The translations under genes were made by a program, and so were the position numbers. From Mauremys mutica (taxonomy: Eukaryota; Chordata; Testudines; Geoemydidae), in assembly GCF_020497125.1 (NCBI RefSeq), contig NC_059072.1, positions 301,896,781 to 301,960,780 on the forward strand: a DNA stretch of 64,000 nucleotides. The letters are read 5' to 3'. Positions 48,648 through 60,426 of the stretch are shown in pieces; within the stretch, counting starts at the first letter, position 1, and each line of letters begins with the position of its first letter. The notes under the pieces were generated by a model. That model was given only the letters and a program-made list of their open reading frames with translations, made no database searches and had not been told where the DNA came from.

Positions 48648-49544
48648 ATCTAAACGTATACTTTGCCTCAGTTTTCAGTAAGGGTAATGAGGAGTTTAGG
48701 GGTAGTGGCAGGAATGGAAATGAGGATATGTAAGTAGAAATTATCACATCTGAGGTGGAAGTCAAACTCAAACAGCTTCATGGGACCAAATTGGGGGATC
48801 CAGATAATCTCCATCCAAAAATACTAAAGGAGCTCTCGTATGAAATTGCAAGTCTAATAGCAAGGATTTTTAATGAATATAGTAAGTTGGGGGTTGTTGT
48901 ACCCTATGACTGGAGAATTGCTAATATAGTACCTATTTTTAAGAAAGGGGGAAAGAGTGGTCCAGGTAACAACAGGCCTGTTTGACCTCAATCATATTGA
49001 GGTCCTGAAAGAAATTTTGAAAAAGAACATTGTTAAGGACCAAGAGGTCAACAGAATTTGGGATAAAATATAACATAGTTTTATAAAACTGGATCATGCC
49101 AGACGAACCTGATCTTTTTCTCCGAGAAGATTTTTTTAGACAAAGGAAATGCCGTAGATTTCAGTAAGGCTTTTGATACAGTTCCACACTGGAAATTATT
49201 AGTTAAATTGGAAAGATGGGTAAGGAACTGGTAAAAGGGGAGATTATAACAGGTCATACTGAAAGTGGAACTGTCAGGCTGCAGGGAGGTTACTAGTGGA
49301 GTTTCTCAAGGATTGGTTTTAGGACCAATCTCATTTAACATTTTCATTACTGACCTGGGCACAAAAAGTGGTAGTGTGCTAACAAAATTTGTGGATGAGA
49401 CAAAGTTGGGAGGTATTTCCAGTATGAGGAGGACCAGAATATCATTCAGGAAGATCTGGACAATCTTGAAAACTGGAGTAATAGAAATGGGATGAAATTT
49501 AATAGTGCAAAGTGGAAAGCCATGCACTTAGGGACTAACATCAA

Positions 49545-50578
49545 GAACATAAGAATGGTCAAACTGGTTCGGACCAAAGGTCCATCTAGCCCAGTATCTT
49601 GTCTTTTGACCGTGGCCAATGCCAGGTGCCCCAGAAGGAATGAACAGAACAAGTAATCATCAAGTGATCCATCCCCTGTCGCCCATTCCCAGGTTCTGGC
49701 AAACAGATGCTAGGGACACCATCCCTGCCCATCCTGGCTAATAGCCATTGATGGACCTATCCTCCATGAATTTATCTAGCTCTTGTTTGAACCCTGTTAT
49801 AGTCTTGGACTTCACAATGTCCTCTGGCAAAGAGTTCCACAGACTGTGCAATGTGTGAAAAAATACTTCCGTTTGTTTTTAACCTGCTGCCTATTAATTT
49901 CATTTGGTGACCCCTAGTTCTTGTGTTATGAGAAGGAGTAAATAACACTTCCTTATTTACTTTCTCCACACCAGTCATGATTTTATAGACCTCAATCATA
50001 TCCCCCCTTAGTCATCTCTTTTCCAAGCTGAAAAGTCCCAGTCTTATTAATCACTCCTCATAAGGAAGCTGTTCCATGCCCCTAATAATTTTTGTTGCCC
50101 TTTTCTGAACCTTTTCCAAGTGCAATATATCTTTTTTGAGAAGGGGCAATCACATCTGCATGCAGTATTCAAGATGTGGGCGTACCAGGGATTTATATAG
50201 AGGCAATTGATATTTTCTGTCTTATTACCTATCCGTTTCTTAATGATTCCCAACATTCTGTTTGCTTTTTTGACTGCCGCTGAATATTAAGTGGATGTTT
50301 TCAGAGAACTATCCACAATGAATCCAAGAACTCTTTCTTGAGTAGTAATAGGTAATTTAGACCTCATCATTTTATATGTATAGGTGGGATTATATTTTCC
50401 AATGTGCATTACTTTGCATTTATCAATATTGAATTTCATCTGCCATTTTGTTGCCCAGTCACCCAGTTTTGAGAGACCCTTTTGTAGCTCTTTGCAGTCT
50501 GCTTGGGACTTAACTATCTTGAGTAGTTTTGTATCATCTACAAATTTTGCCACCTAACTGTTTACCCCTTTTTCCAGC
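49545..50578 (-). mobile_element. CR1 LINE 3' portion, antisense, inserted in the sense CR1
   Basis: The 3' end (GAACATAAGAATGGTCAAAC) begins at 49545. On the minus strand 50553-50287 encodes AKFVDDTKLLKIV (catalytic DD intact), LGDWATKWQMKFN and CKVMHIGK, the reverse-transcriptase region. 49999-49772 encodes IEVYKIMTG. This copy is less decayed than its host CR1, in line with later arrival. Confidence 0.88.
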
Positions 50579-52477
50579 CAATGTGATGGGGCCATGAAAA
50601 AGACTAACGTCTAAGAAAGATGAATTCAAACTGGAACGGGTGCAGAGAAAGGCTACAAGAATGGTCAGAGCAATGGAGAAGAGACTCAAAGAGCTTGACG
50701 TGTTTCACCTAACCAAGTGAAGGCTGAGGGGATATATGATTCCTCTCTGTAAATACATCAAAGGGATAAAAACCAGGGAGAGAAGGAGTTATTTAAGTTG
50801 AGTGCCAGTGCTGACGCATGAATAAATGAATATAAACTGGCCATCAATAATTTTAGGCTTGAAATTAGACAAAGGTTCTAATCATCAGAGGAGTGAAGTT
50901 CTGGAACAGCTGTCTAAGGGAAGCAGTGGGGGCAAAAAACCTAACTGGCTTCAAGACTGACCTTGATAAGTTTATGGAGGGGATGGTATGATGAGACTAC
51001 AGTGGTGTGTGGCCTGCCTGTGACCACTAGGAGCAAATATCCCCAGTGGCTGGAGATGGGACACTAGATGGGATGGGCTCTGAATTACTACAGAGAATTC
51101 TTTCCCAGGTGTCTGGCTGGTTGGTCTTGCCGACATGCTCAGTGTCCAACTGATGACCATATTTAGAGTCAGGAAGGAATTTCCCCCCAGCTCTGATAGG
51201 CAGAGGCCCTGGGGGCTTTTGCCTTCCTCTGCAGCGTGGTGCATGGGTCATTTGTTGTTTTAAACTAGCATAAATGTCGGAATCTCTGTAACCTGAAGTC
51301 TTTAAATCATGATTTGAGGACTTCAGTAATACAGCCAGAGGTTATGGGTCTATTATAGGACAAGGCAAGGTTCTGTAGTCAGCAATGTGCAAGTCAAACT
51401 AGATGATCGGCTTTAAAGTCTGAGTCTCTCTCTCCTCCTATGGAGGTTGTTCCATAAGCCTAATAATTTTTGTTGCCATTTTTGGTACCTTTTCTCTTCC
51501 AATTCCAGGGAGAAGAGAAAAAAACATACAAATATGAATTGGGTAGGGGTGCCCATCTGTGGAGTAAGAATTAAGTAACAATAGAAAGGAAACTAAATAT
51601 GATATTGGAATGTAATACCATTGGAAAAAAGCCATTGATGAGATAATGTATTTGTATGTATACATTATATATATGTTAGTGGATAGCAGATGTAGTTGGG
51701 AGGATCTTGTAGGAGGTTTCTTCTGCCTGTTTCAAACTCTTTAGGCCTGATTGGATAGCCCTAATATTTTATTGAAATTGTTTTTATGTGAATTTTGTGG
51801 TGCTTCATGGAAACCTGTGATATTTGTAGTGAATGAATCATGTCCTAACAAGACTAAAATGGGGCATTCTTGATTTTTGTGGTTCCCAAAAAGATAGGAA
51901 AAGGGTTTTTATACTATGGGTAAAAGTTACATCAGAGTAATGAAATCTAGCAAAGCATTAACACACTATTTAAGCCCCACTTAAGCCTTTTGTTTAAGAA
52001 TTTAGGAGGTCTGGAGAGCCATGGGTGGGTCATCTGTGCTGGGATACATTTTAACCCTGTATGTTTCAACAAATTCTTAAGTTGCTTACTTTGAATTAGA
52101 AACCCGCAGACACTTACAGTGTGCACACTCACAAAGTAAGAGACTTTTTAAGTGTAAGCACTGTATGCTAAATTTACCTATTTAGCCATGGGACCATGTG
52201 ACATTACTCATGACATGTCTACATGAGACATTCAGGAAGATAAGCCAAATTAACTAGAGGTGTGAATTTAGAGTGCATTATGTTAAAGCACATTTAACAG
52301 CTGTGTAGATGGTCTCCTTCAGAAGTAAAATAGCTCTAGTTCGCTTTAAAGTGAACTAAGAGCACTTTATTTCTGAATTAAAGCATCCACACAGAAGTTT
52401 AATGCACTTTAAATTCAGTCAAATGTAGTTGATTCAGCTTACCTTTTGTGAATATTCCCATATAGAGGGGTCTTCTG

Positions 52478-52819
52478 CATAGGCACCGACTCCGTGGGTG
52501 CTCTGGGGCTGGAGCACCCACGGGGGAAAATTAGTGCATGCTCTGCACTGACTGGCAGCCAAGCTCTCCTTCCCCCACTTCACCTCCTCCCCCGAGCGCG
52601 TCGTGTCCCTACTCCTCTGCCTACTTCCCAGCACTTCCCTCTGCCAAACAGCTGTTTGGCGGTGCTTAGGACTTTCCAGGAGGGAGTGGGGATGGGGCCC
52701 GCTCAGGGGAGGAGGCGGGGCAGGGGTGGGGACTTTGTGGAAGGGGTGAAATGGGGGCAGTGCAGGGGCAGGGGTAGGGTAAAGCACTCACTGGGAACAG
52801 TGGAAGTCGGCACCTATAG
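52478..52819 (+). mobile_element. GC-rich hAT-like MITE
   Basis: The ends CATAGGCACCGACTCCGTGG and GGAAGTCGGCACCTATAG are inverted repeats. No exact 8-bp duplication is visible, although TCTTCTG/CCTTCAG flanks are related. The interior includes CTCCTCTGCCTACTTCCC and CTGCCAAACAGC, shared with 48149-48647. Confidence 0.78.
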
Positions 52820-55316
52820 CCTTCAGTGTAAATGGAGAAGAGAAGGGTGGGGTATTGTATGGTACATAAGATCATTCTCAACTCAGGAAACCCCTTAAGA
52901 ATAGAAAGAACCTGAATTCATAGCTTCATTGCTTCTCTTGGTTGGAGGTCAAAAACTTAATGTTATTCCAGCATAGGTATTTTTATTTCATATAACATCA
53001 GGTTGTCTTTTTGTTTTGTATGTCTGGCTCCCTTACAATAACCAGACTGGCTGTTCCTTGAAGCTTGTTGTTGGAAGTGCGTGAAGCAGAAAGAATATAA
53101 GTAGATTAGTCTTCATAGCCTTTTACGTCCTGTATCTACAAATATGTGGGGCTCTTCCAACTTTCCAGTGTGTTTATTTTAATAGCTCTAATAATAATTT
53201 ATCTAACATTCATATGTAGCCATCAATTGTATAACTTAATGCCTCTGCTACAGCCTGCTGTAACTTATATGAACAAATATTAAATAAAAATGGTATTGCT
53301 ATAGGAATATCTGGTATGGTTATACATGAGTTATTTGGCAAAGAGACTTTTTGACTCTTTCACGTAAGGGATTCTATGTGAATGATATTACTAAAGATAA
53401 GAGATCCGTAATATATGTATTTGATCTGTATTTTTTTGGAAAGATTATCAAGAGTTTTTTCCAGAAGAACTTTAAGGAGCAAAGGTAGTTAAATGTATTT
53501 TTGGATTAAATGTGTTTCACTACACTGTCTGTTGATAGTCAGAAGGAAGGAATTGACATGAAATGCTCTGACCTAGCTGTGTGACTAAGGCAGCCTTGTC
53601 CTTACTTTAAAGCTATAAATGGATATCTTTATTATGATATCATACAGTATATTGGGAAATAAAGACTGGGGGAAGTATTTGTACAAATAATATCTATGAG
53701 TTCGATGAAGCCTGGTGCTTGTTATTGGAACCAGGGTTATATTATGGTTTAATGGCTTCTTTGTGCTTCATTTGATGAGCTGTCAAAAAAACATTTTGAA
53801 GTAATAAAGCATCCATTTGGCTCCTAACTGATGAGAGAAGCATTGCTCTTTGCATTAACTGTTATTCAGGAAGAGAAGTGGACAGATGTTAATAAGTCTT
53901 ATAAAAAAAAAGGGTGGAGAAGACTGAAGGAAATAGAAAACAGAGTGGAGTCCTCCAGTTTCATGTGCAGCTTGTACATTTAAAAAAAAACAAAGCTCAA
54001 AGGTTTGTGCTGCCCTTCCATGTGACTTGTAGTCTGCTGTATTTCAGTTAGGTTGCTTGTCAGATATATTAAAGTGCAGTTCAGTTTAATGAAGAACTGC
54101 ATAGCACAAACCAGGAGCAGAGGCTATCTCATGGTCACCGGGTGAGTAAAAACAGTTGTAAATAATTACTTACTAATAATGTATGTATTGTAAATGTTAC
54201 AAGAACCTTATAACACCATGAGAAAAAATTAAGAGTTTTCCTGTGGTTTATGCTGTTACTTTACTTAGATAATTTCCAAATGTAGGCAGTATGGACAATG
54301 AAATACATGTTCAGACTGAACAAGGTTTTAGTTTTTAATTTTTGCAGAAGAAGCAAATGACTCTTCCTTTGATTACTTAGATTTTTATTTTAGATTCCTT
54401 CGTTGTTCTCAAAGCAACTACAATATCTATTTTAGTGCGGTGCTCAAAATAATTTCTGTGGGAGTTAGCTGATAGTTTTTGGTGCCTTACTGTGATTTTT
54501 AATTGTTTATCTACTAGTGGGGGAAGAAAAAAACACCTTAACTCTGAATCTCCAAGATTCAGTAGTCTTCAGATTTCAAGATGAATACAGTGTCTAAGAT
54601 CTAAATCCAGACTACTGAACCCCGCACAACATCAACCTGTTCCAAGAGTGCACTGAAGCACTGCATAGGCACCATTGCATAGGGTTTGAGCTGTTTGTTT
54701 TTTGCTCTGTCTTTTGATTATACAGCTTGTGTAGGTGTATTTCTATATTAACTCATAAATCAAGTTTTTTTATATTTGATTACAACAATTATGTAAATAC
54801 AATGTCATCACCAATGTAGGAATGAGAAATGCGCAGAATGTTTATGAATCTCCAGCTTTTGTTTATCAGTATGATTTGTCTTTGTCTACAGTAATTATAG
54901 ATTTTGCAGTTGCTATAATGTTGTTATGAAACAGAACTGACATCTGTTTAAAATAATTTATGGAAAGATTTCTTAGCCATTTTAGAGCTTTGCAAGGAGT
55001 TTTACGTTTACATATGGATAAAGAGCTGAAAAAGAGACATAATATTTTTTTTTAAAAGCCCATATGAAAGCCCAATATAAATCCTGGGAATTTAAATTGA
55101 GAAAAGTTCACTTTACCATTTTAAGACAGTGATTAAAAAACAACAACACATAACTCACTGATATATTCAAGGTTTTGATTATCATATAGATTTAGGGTGT
55201 GCATTTTCACTTGCATCATCAGAGAGAAGAAACATTGGCTTGTCAGATGTTACATTCTGTAATGATATCTCCTATCTATAAAATTCAGAATCATTAAATT
55301 GAGACGTCTCTTTCAG

Positions 55317-55421
55317 ATAATCACTCCGTTCCGGAGGCTAATATTGTGTGCTGAGAACAGAAAAGAGATGGAGGACTGGATCAGCTCACTGAAGTCTGTA
55401 CAGTCTAGAGAACATTATGAG
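55317..55421 (+). CDS. DGKH: diacylglycerol kinase eta, exon for the C-terminal part of the PH domain
   Basis: This exon has 35 codons in phase 0, from [17 protein letters not shown] to [12 protein letters not shown]. The acceptor is CTCTTTCAG (ending 55316) and the donor is GTAAGA from 55422. The [12 protein letters not shown] segment is the C-terminal alpha helix of the PH domain, with the invariant tryptophan of PH folds (EDW). SLKSVQ and PFRRL fit DGK eta, whereas delta, as I remember it, has ALKTVQ and PCRKL, so this exon is the best evidence for the paralogue. The exon is intact, and the frame joins smoothly with the exon ending at 19262 across a 36-kb intron. Confidence 0.93.
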
Positions 55422-55760
55422 GTAAGATAATATCCCTTTCAGTGCATGTTGTTCTTCTTTCAGGATAAATACTGATTTAATATACCAAGCTCTACAGTAC
55501 ACAGAACCCAAGACATACAGTCTTGTGAAGTGTGAAAAACCTGTAAGGTTAAAATGCAGTTTTTGTTAAACCTTTATTTTACTAGTACAATTCATGCTAC
55601 TATGCTCTTGTTCTGAGGTTTTGAGAGAGAGTTAGTCTCCTTTCAATGTATTTCTTCTCCACATTGAATTTTCCAGCATAAATATGGAACTCCTAAGTAC
55701 TTTCAGTTTCTATAGCTGTGTTCTGTACTTGCAAATTTGTCTTAACTTCTCCTTTACTAG
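55422..55760 (+). other. DGKH: short DGKH intron, 339 bp
   Basis: The donor is GTAAGA and the acceptor is CTTCTCCTTTACTAG. There are no repeats and no other features. It is the only intron here that has escaped repeat insertion. Confidence 0.9.
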
Positions 55761-55893
55761 ACCGCACAGTTTAATGTGGAACATTTCTCAGGGATGCATA
55801 ACTGGTACGCCTGCTCCCATGCCCGACCTACCTTCTGTAATGTGTGCAGAGAGAGCCTCTCTGGAGTTACTTCTCATGGCCTGTCTTGTGAAG
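55761..55893 (+). CDS. DGKH: diacylglycerol kinase eta, exon for the PH-C1 linker and first half of C1 domain 1
   Basis: This exon has 44 codons plus one base, from [11 protein letters not shown] to THGLSCE-like SHGLSCE, with donor GTAAAG at 55894. It shows the start of a C1 zinc finger: H of HNW, then 12 residues, C-N-V-C, then 13 residues and C, matching the H-X12-C-X2-C-X13-C spacing. The remaining zinc ligands must be in the next exon, which is outside the window or unrecognised. In DGKs these C1 domains precede the catalytic domain and contribute to localisation and activity. NVEHFSG and [13 protein letters not shown] favour eta. The exon is intact and leaves the window's last visible codon split (phase 1). 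Confidence 0.93.
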
Positions 55894-57131
55894 GTAAAGT
55901 CAACATATTTTTCCTTACAATATCCGATAAGCTAATAAAAAATTAAAAGTCTATAGGCAGGTAATAGTACTGAAAATGCTATGGAGTAAGAAGAAACCTA
56001 CTCATTGCTATAGAAAGGAACATTTCTGTTGGTCAGAATAAATGCGAACAATATGACACACATTATTGACACTCTGGACATTATTTTCTAGTTCATCTCA
56101 ATATAAAAGTCTCCTCCTGCTACAAATACCTTCCCCCTCCCCCCCCCTTCCCCTGTATGTGCTTGCCTGAGTGTAAGGTTTTTGAGAGAAGATGAGATTA
56201 CTTTGATTTGCACTTCAAAAATGATGTGGAGTAAAAGTGCAACATTTTCTTTCCTCCGTTCTCAGAATTGATATAGCATTCCTTTGAAAGAAAAGAGGAA
56301 AAAATAGAAATATTGTTAGTCTCTCATCGGCAAAAATCTGGAACAACAGTTAACTCCTTAGTTGGGTCCATGACCTTATTTCTTCCCAGTTTTTGTCTGA
56401 TTTGCTGCTCTCTTTCTGCTGACTGATATTGTGGTGCAGGCAGGGAGGGTAAAATATGCTTCTTCACTGGTCACATAATGGATAAAAAATCATTTATATG
56501 CTTTTCATAATTTGATAATTAAAGAGCTTATATCCAACATCAATAAAAACTGGGATGGGACTAAAGGTTCAATGTTAGAGTGCAGGAATTATCTGGCACA
56601 GGCACATTTCTATAATAACCTTGAAAATATTCAGTTTTATTTTATCATTTATTGGCTTTTCACTGTAACTTCTGTGAAAAGCAGTGATATGTCTACCTTG
56701 TTTCCTGGAATGGGGCAGTAAATTAAGTGTCAAATGTGTCCTTATGGAATATATATGCCATTTACACACAAGCTTTGGTATTGCTTTTTCACTGGGAAGA
56801 AAAATATGTTCTTAATACTCTTTATAATAATGGTTAGACCTTTAATTACAAAATAGTTAACTGCCCAGCAAACTCTTGCTGCTGTATAATAATGTAAATA
56901 CGGTAATCAGTTATTACACAATATATTATTCAGAAATAGATTTTAAGTTGTATGTTACCTAACTACCTGTAGAATTCTGTTCCTGTTATCTGTACTGTGA
57001 AGTATCTGTACTCAATGCTGTATAGCCGGTAAACTGTGCTAAAGCCAGTGTCAGGTCCCTGTCCGTTAGTGTTCATCATCTGAAGGCATTCAGCAGGGTG
57101 AAACTGTCCAGGGACATTGATATGAATATAC

Positions 57132-57844
57132 ATGTAAACCCCAAGGAGATTATCTTGATTACTGGGGCTCTGTGTGCTGGTAGTTCAGGGAGAGGCACAC
57201 TGTCACTGGGAGGAAAGGGGAGCCAAGGGCAGACTCAGAGTCTGCTCGGCAACCAATAGGGAGTGAGGTGCCCTTCCATGGGAGCTCAGGAGAGGGGAGA
57301 AGCCACTTTTGGAGCAGTTTGGGCCAGTCAGGGAAAGGATAGAACTGACTGGGGGAAGGGGGCTGGTGAGCTCCATGCCTGCTTGCAGGGTTCAGTCTCA
57401 TCTTCAGTTTGTCTAACTTGGGTACATTAGTGAGTATGAAGTGGTGTTCAGGGTCGGCTCCCTCCAGCTCACACCAAGTTACAAGCCTCTTCTGGTAATC
57501 CATACTGGGAATTTACTCAATTTCCCTGAGAAATGAGCAAGGGTAAATTTAAGGTCTGAGTTTAAAAGACGGGATCCCAAGAGTACCTCCAGTGTAGCAC
57601 CCCCCTATCCACCTGGTTACCTCCTTTAGTGCCAATCTCCTTACGGGTTTTGATGGACAGGCCTGGATTCTTCTGATTCCCGCCACCCACTCAGTAGGGT
57701 GCAACTTATTTTTCTTCCCATATGAATTTATTTGCCAGTGTCTCCACTCCCCTTGCTCCTTCCTGGCAGGGTCACCAGCACAACTTGGGAAGCCACCAGC
57801 ACACAGAGCCCCTGGAATCTAGGTAATCTCCTTGGGGGTTACAT
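57132..57844. mobile_element. 713-bp DNA element with 24-bp terminal inverted repeats
   Basis: 57132-57155 (ATGTAAACCCCAAGGAGATT...) and 57821-57844 (reverse complement ATGTAACCCCCAAGGAGATT...) match at 22 of 24 positions. The interior is GC-richer than its surroundings and has no transposase. The flanks (GAATATAC / ATATCACA) give no convincing target duplication, so the superfamily is unassigned. Confidence 0.75.
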
Positions 57845-58889
57845 ATATCACAGAAGTTAGTGATGGTGTAGCTGACCTCCACTGTCATTGCTATTTATCA
57901 TTTCCCAATTAGTTTCCCTAGTCATTCAAACAGTTTTCAGTCATTCAGGAAGTTTTCGAAGTATGATTTTAGGGGACGCAGTATCTAGTGCTTAATCAGA
58001 ATTCAAATATATTGCATCTACTGTGGTTCCCTTTAAGAGCTAATATTGTACTTATTTAATAAAAAAGAGTAAGTTTTTTCTAGCAAGAATTATTTTTTTG
58101 TAAACTCATGTATTTCTCCGACACTCTATGATTCTGTGATTTCAACGCTTGTAGTTCATTGTCCACTAGCTAAGTACCTTTGTTTTTTGCATCTTAATGT
58201 TCTATTAGTTAGCTAGGACTGGCTGTTACATTTACATCAATGTAATCGCCAGGGTTGCTCTTTTTTGTCTTTTTGAAAATTAAAATTACTTTTATTTTAG
58301 TTTTCGGTTACGTTTCAATTTCTCCATGATTTTTAGATCTAATTCTTAGTGGTAGAGTAATTTGTTTCCTAATGTCCTTTGGATTCTAGAATGCATGTAA
58401 TCTGGACTGGTTTATGTGTATATATTCAAATATTCTTTCACCAGTTTCACATGTTCTTAATTTATATTTAAAGAGTCTTCCTTCCTTTCTAATCATTCAA
58501 ATATATATATCTTATTGAAGGCAAATTTCATAAAAGGAGTATCTCTACTAGTCATTAATTTAATCTTCCTAATTTATCTCTGGATTGACTCACTTTTTAG
58601 TATTGCAGTATTTCCACCTCACCCCCTGATATTGTAAAAGCTGTAGTTAATCCCCTTTAATTTATTTGGCTAACAAACTCATTTTGGTTGTTTGCCTGCC
58701 TGTACTCTCTTTATAAGTCCTACATGACTAAGTCCTTGCTTTGTTGTCTCCCTTGTTTGTTTCCAGAATATTTTTAAAAATTTGATATTGCTTGAGCTGA
58801 CCTTTGTAATACCATATTGGCCATTTCTTGTACTCCACTGTCTTTTTATCAGAGGTAATGTAGTGGGTATGGTGTCTTTTAGGAGTAAC

Positions 58890-58987
58890 TAGGGTGACCA
58901 AATGTCCTGATTTTATAGGGGCTTTTTCTCATATAGGCACCCTCACCCCCATGCTGATTTTTTTACACGTGCTATCTGGTCACTCTA
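58890..58987. mobile_element. 98-bp hAT-like mini-element with perfect 8-bp duplication
   Basis: The ends TAGGGTGACCA and TGGTCACTCTA are inverted. GGAGTAAC flanks both sides exactly (58882-58889 and 58988-58995). It is a shorter copy of the element at 63535-63660, sharing TGTCCTGATTTTATAGGG and the end. Confidence 0.9.
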
Positions 58988-59159
58988 GGAGTAACCCAGA
59001 AATCTTCAATGCCACTTCTTCCCATTACATCTTAATCGCATGGTTTTTTTAATTTGCTAAAATGGTCATGCCTGACATTTGACACCCATGTACTTCTGTA
59101 TTCTGTGAATCCTTTTATTTCTATGCTAAATTCAGTTAGGGCATGGTCACTGGTTCCAT

Positions 59160-59750
59160 GCTTCCCTGTTATTCACATGTACTCAGTGATTTTCTCCTTA
59201 TCAGTAGATCCAGGATGTCTTCCTTCTTGTTGGTGTTTCTGGTTTCTGGCACATGAATTGTCTTCTGTGAGCGCAGCAAGTTGCAGCACCGTAAAGCGCC
59301 AGTGTAAACAGTGCCCCAGCGCTGCAAGCTACGCCCCTCGTTGAAGTGTATTTTTTTAGAGTGCTGCGCCATGACCACACATGTCATGTTAAAGTGCTGC
59401 CAGCTCTTAGATTGTTTGTATTCTTTGATTCCTGGTTAGCTGTATTTGTTACCTTGTAGGTAAACAAAATTCTCTCAGTTAGTATCTTGCAGCTTAAAAA
59501 CTTTTGAGAAATGGCCCAGTAATATTTCGTTCCCTCCAGTCCTACTGGTCTGAAGCAGATGTCCACAGTGTTTTTCTTCTTTGTTTAATTGTAGCTCATA
59601 ATTATTTCGGCAATACAATGCTATTCCTCCAGTTTTTCTTTCCTTTTTATCTCTTCTACATACGCTATCTACAGTTATCAGAATCATCCCACTAAGTATG
59701 TGATGCCAGCAAGTCAAGATTTGCATTCAGCTAGTATCAATAACATTCTG
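59160..59750 (-). mobile_element. CR1-like LINE endonuclease remnant, antisense
   Basis: On the minus strand 59726-59475 reads in part VCRRDKKERKTGGIALYCR, resembling the 'RxDR..RGGGVALY' block of CR1-type endonucleases. The surrounding text to 58600 may belong to the same element, but it is too diverged to be sure. It is split by the MITE at 59256-59393. Confidence 0.55.
59256..59393. mobile_element. MITE fragment
   Basis: TTCTGTGAGCGCAGCAAGTTGCAGC, AGCGCCAGTGTAAACAGTGCCCCAGCGCTG and TTTTTTTAGAGTGCTGCGCC form a compact block rich in GCGCTG-type hairpin words. It differs in composition from the surrounding LINE. The end repeats are decayed. Confidence 0.5.
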
Positions 59751-60269
59751 ATTCCTATTGCATTTGTGCACAGACATTAGTAATTCAGATAAATTCATGA
59801 TGTGCCTTGCTTTGGAATTCTATGCAGAATAGAATTAAGTTAAATTCTCATTCCCCATCCCTTTCAAACATTTCTTTCCCTCAAAGTTGTGAAGTCTGCC
59901 TTATTTAGGAGTCTTGAATTTAGGAGGTTGGTTAAGTGGAGGGACAGTTTTCAGACAAAGAACCATAATAACCCACAGAACCCTAAGAAACGCTCCTTAG
60001 CCTCAGTCACTCACCACTAATAAGTTTAGTATTTATTGGTGCTTCTGTGTATTCTGAATAGAAATAATAGAGTAAACTCAACTCAGAAGGTTTAGTTCTG
60101 AATATAGTATTATAGAGAGTCAATAAATTTTTCATAACAGAGCTAACATTGACAATTCTAAGTCAGACATATCTGGTAAGTTAAAGACTTCAGTGCAAAT
60201 GAGACACTTTCAGCCTTATTTCTTACACACACAAATTACATTAAAAGAACATTTGTAAGGTTGCAAAGT

Positions 60270-60426
60270 CACACAATCAAAAGTTAGGAAATGCCGGAAT
60301 TAAGGTTGTCTGTGCATCCTTAATTCGTCCCCCTTGTGGTACCTGTGCATTATGAGACTGTCTTCAGTTACATAATCACATATTTTTTCCACAGGACCCC
60401 TGGCTCATTCAGTGAACATGATGGAC
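60270..60426 (+). repeat. left arm of an inverted pair of an old repeat
   Basis: GTTAGGAAATGCCGGAATTAAGG, CCTTAATTCG, TGTGCATTATGA, AATCACATA and CTCATTCAGTG appear in this order here and, inverted, in 61280-61124. The similarity is clear across about 155 bp despite substitutions and small gaps. The family is not named. Confidence 0.75.

Larger units (their letters stand above)
47840..51430 (+). mobile_element. CR1 LINE, sense, interrupted twice
   Basis: 47860-48130 encodes the region before the reverse transcriptase (LDLAKETKLNCKSLYSHI, GPLNSKDGW). 48755-48985 gives the reverse-transcriptase N-terminus (GDPDNLHPKILKEL, NEYSKLGVVVPYDWR, ANIVPIFKKGGKSGPGNNRPV). 49265-49480 has SGVSQGLVLGPISFNIFI and FVDETKLGG, where the usual ADDTKL catalytic box is altered. 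50600-50760 holds the C-terminal part, and the conserved 3' end with GTCTGGCTGGTTGGTCTTGCC runs to about 51430. A hAT element and an antisense CR1 interrupt it. Stops and frameshifts are frequent. Confidence 0.83.
19263..55316 (+). other. DGKH: large DGKH intron, about 36 kb, within the PH domain
   Basis: The donor is GTATGG and the acceptor is GTCTCTTTCAG. The intron splits the PH-domain coding sequence and is the main site of repeat accumulation in the window. No additional exon was recognised in it. Repeat-poor stretches in which I see nothing I can name are 20300-22600, 22930-24820, 28400-30950, 32200-34280, 45200-46740 and 52830-55316. The remainder is covered by the elements listed below. 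Confidence 0.9.

Noticed and set aside
52200..52440. Possible additional MITE (GTCTACATGAGAC ... TCCACACAG)
   Set aside because: The ends are too decayed to define a border or inverted repeat with confidence.
17505..55893. Assignment to diacylglycerol kinase delta (DGKD)
   Set aside because: The two paralogues are close, but [20 protein letters not shown] and NVEHFSG fit eta better than the delta wording I remember (RSKRRYFKL, PCRKL, ALKTVQ, SMDHFSG). A tree-based check would be decisive.
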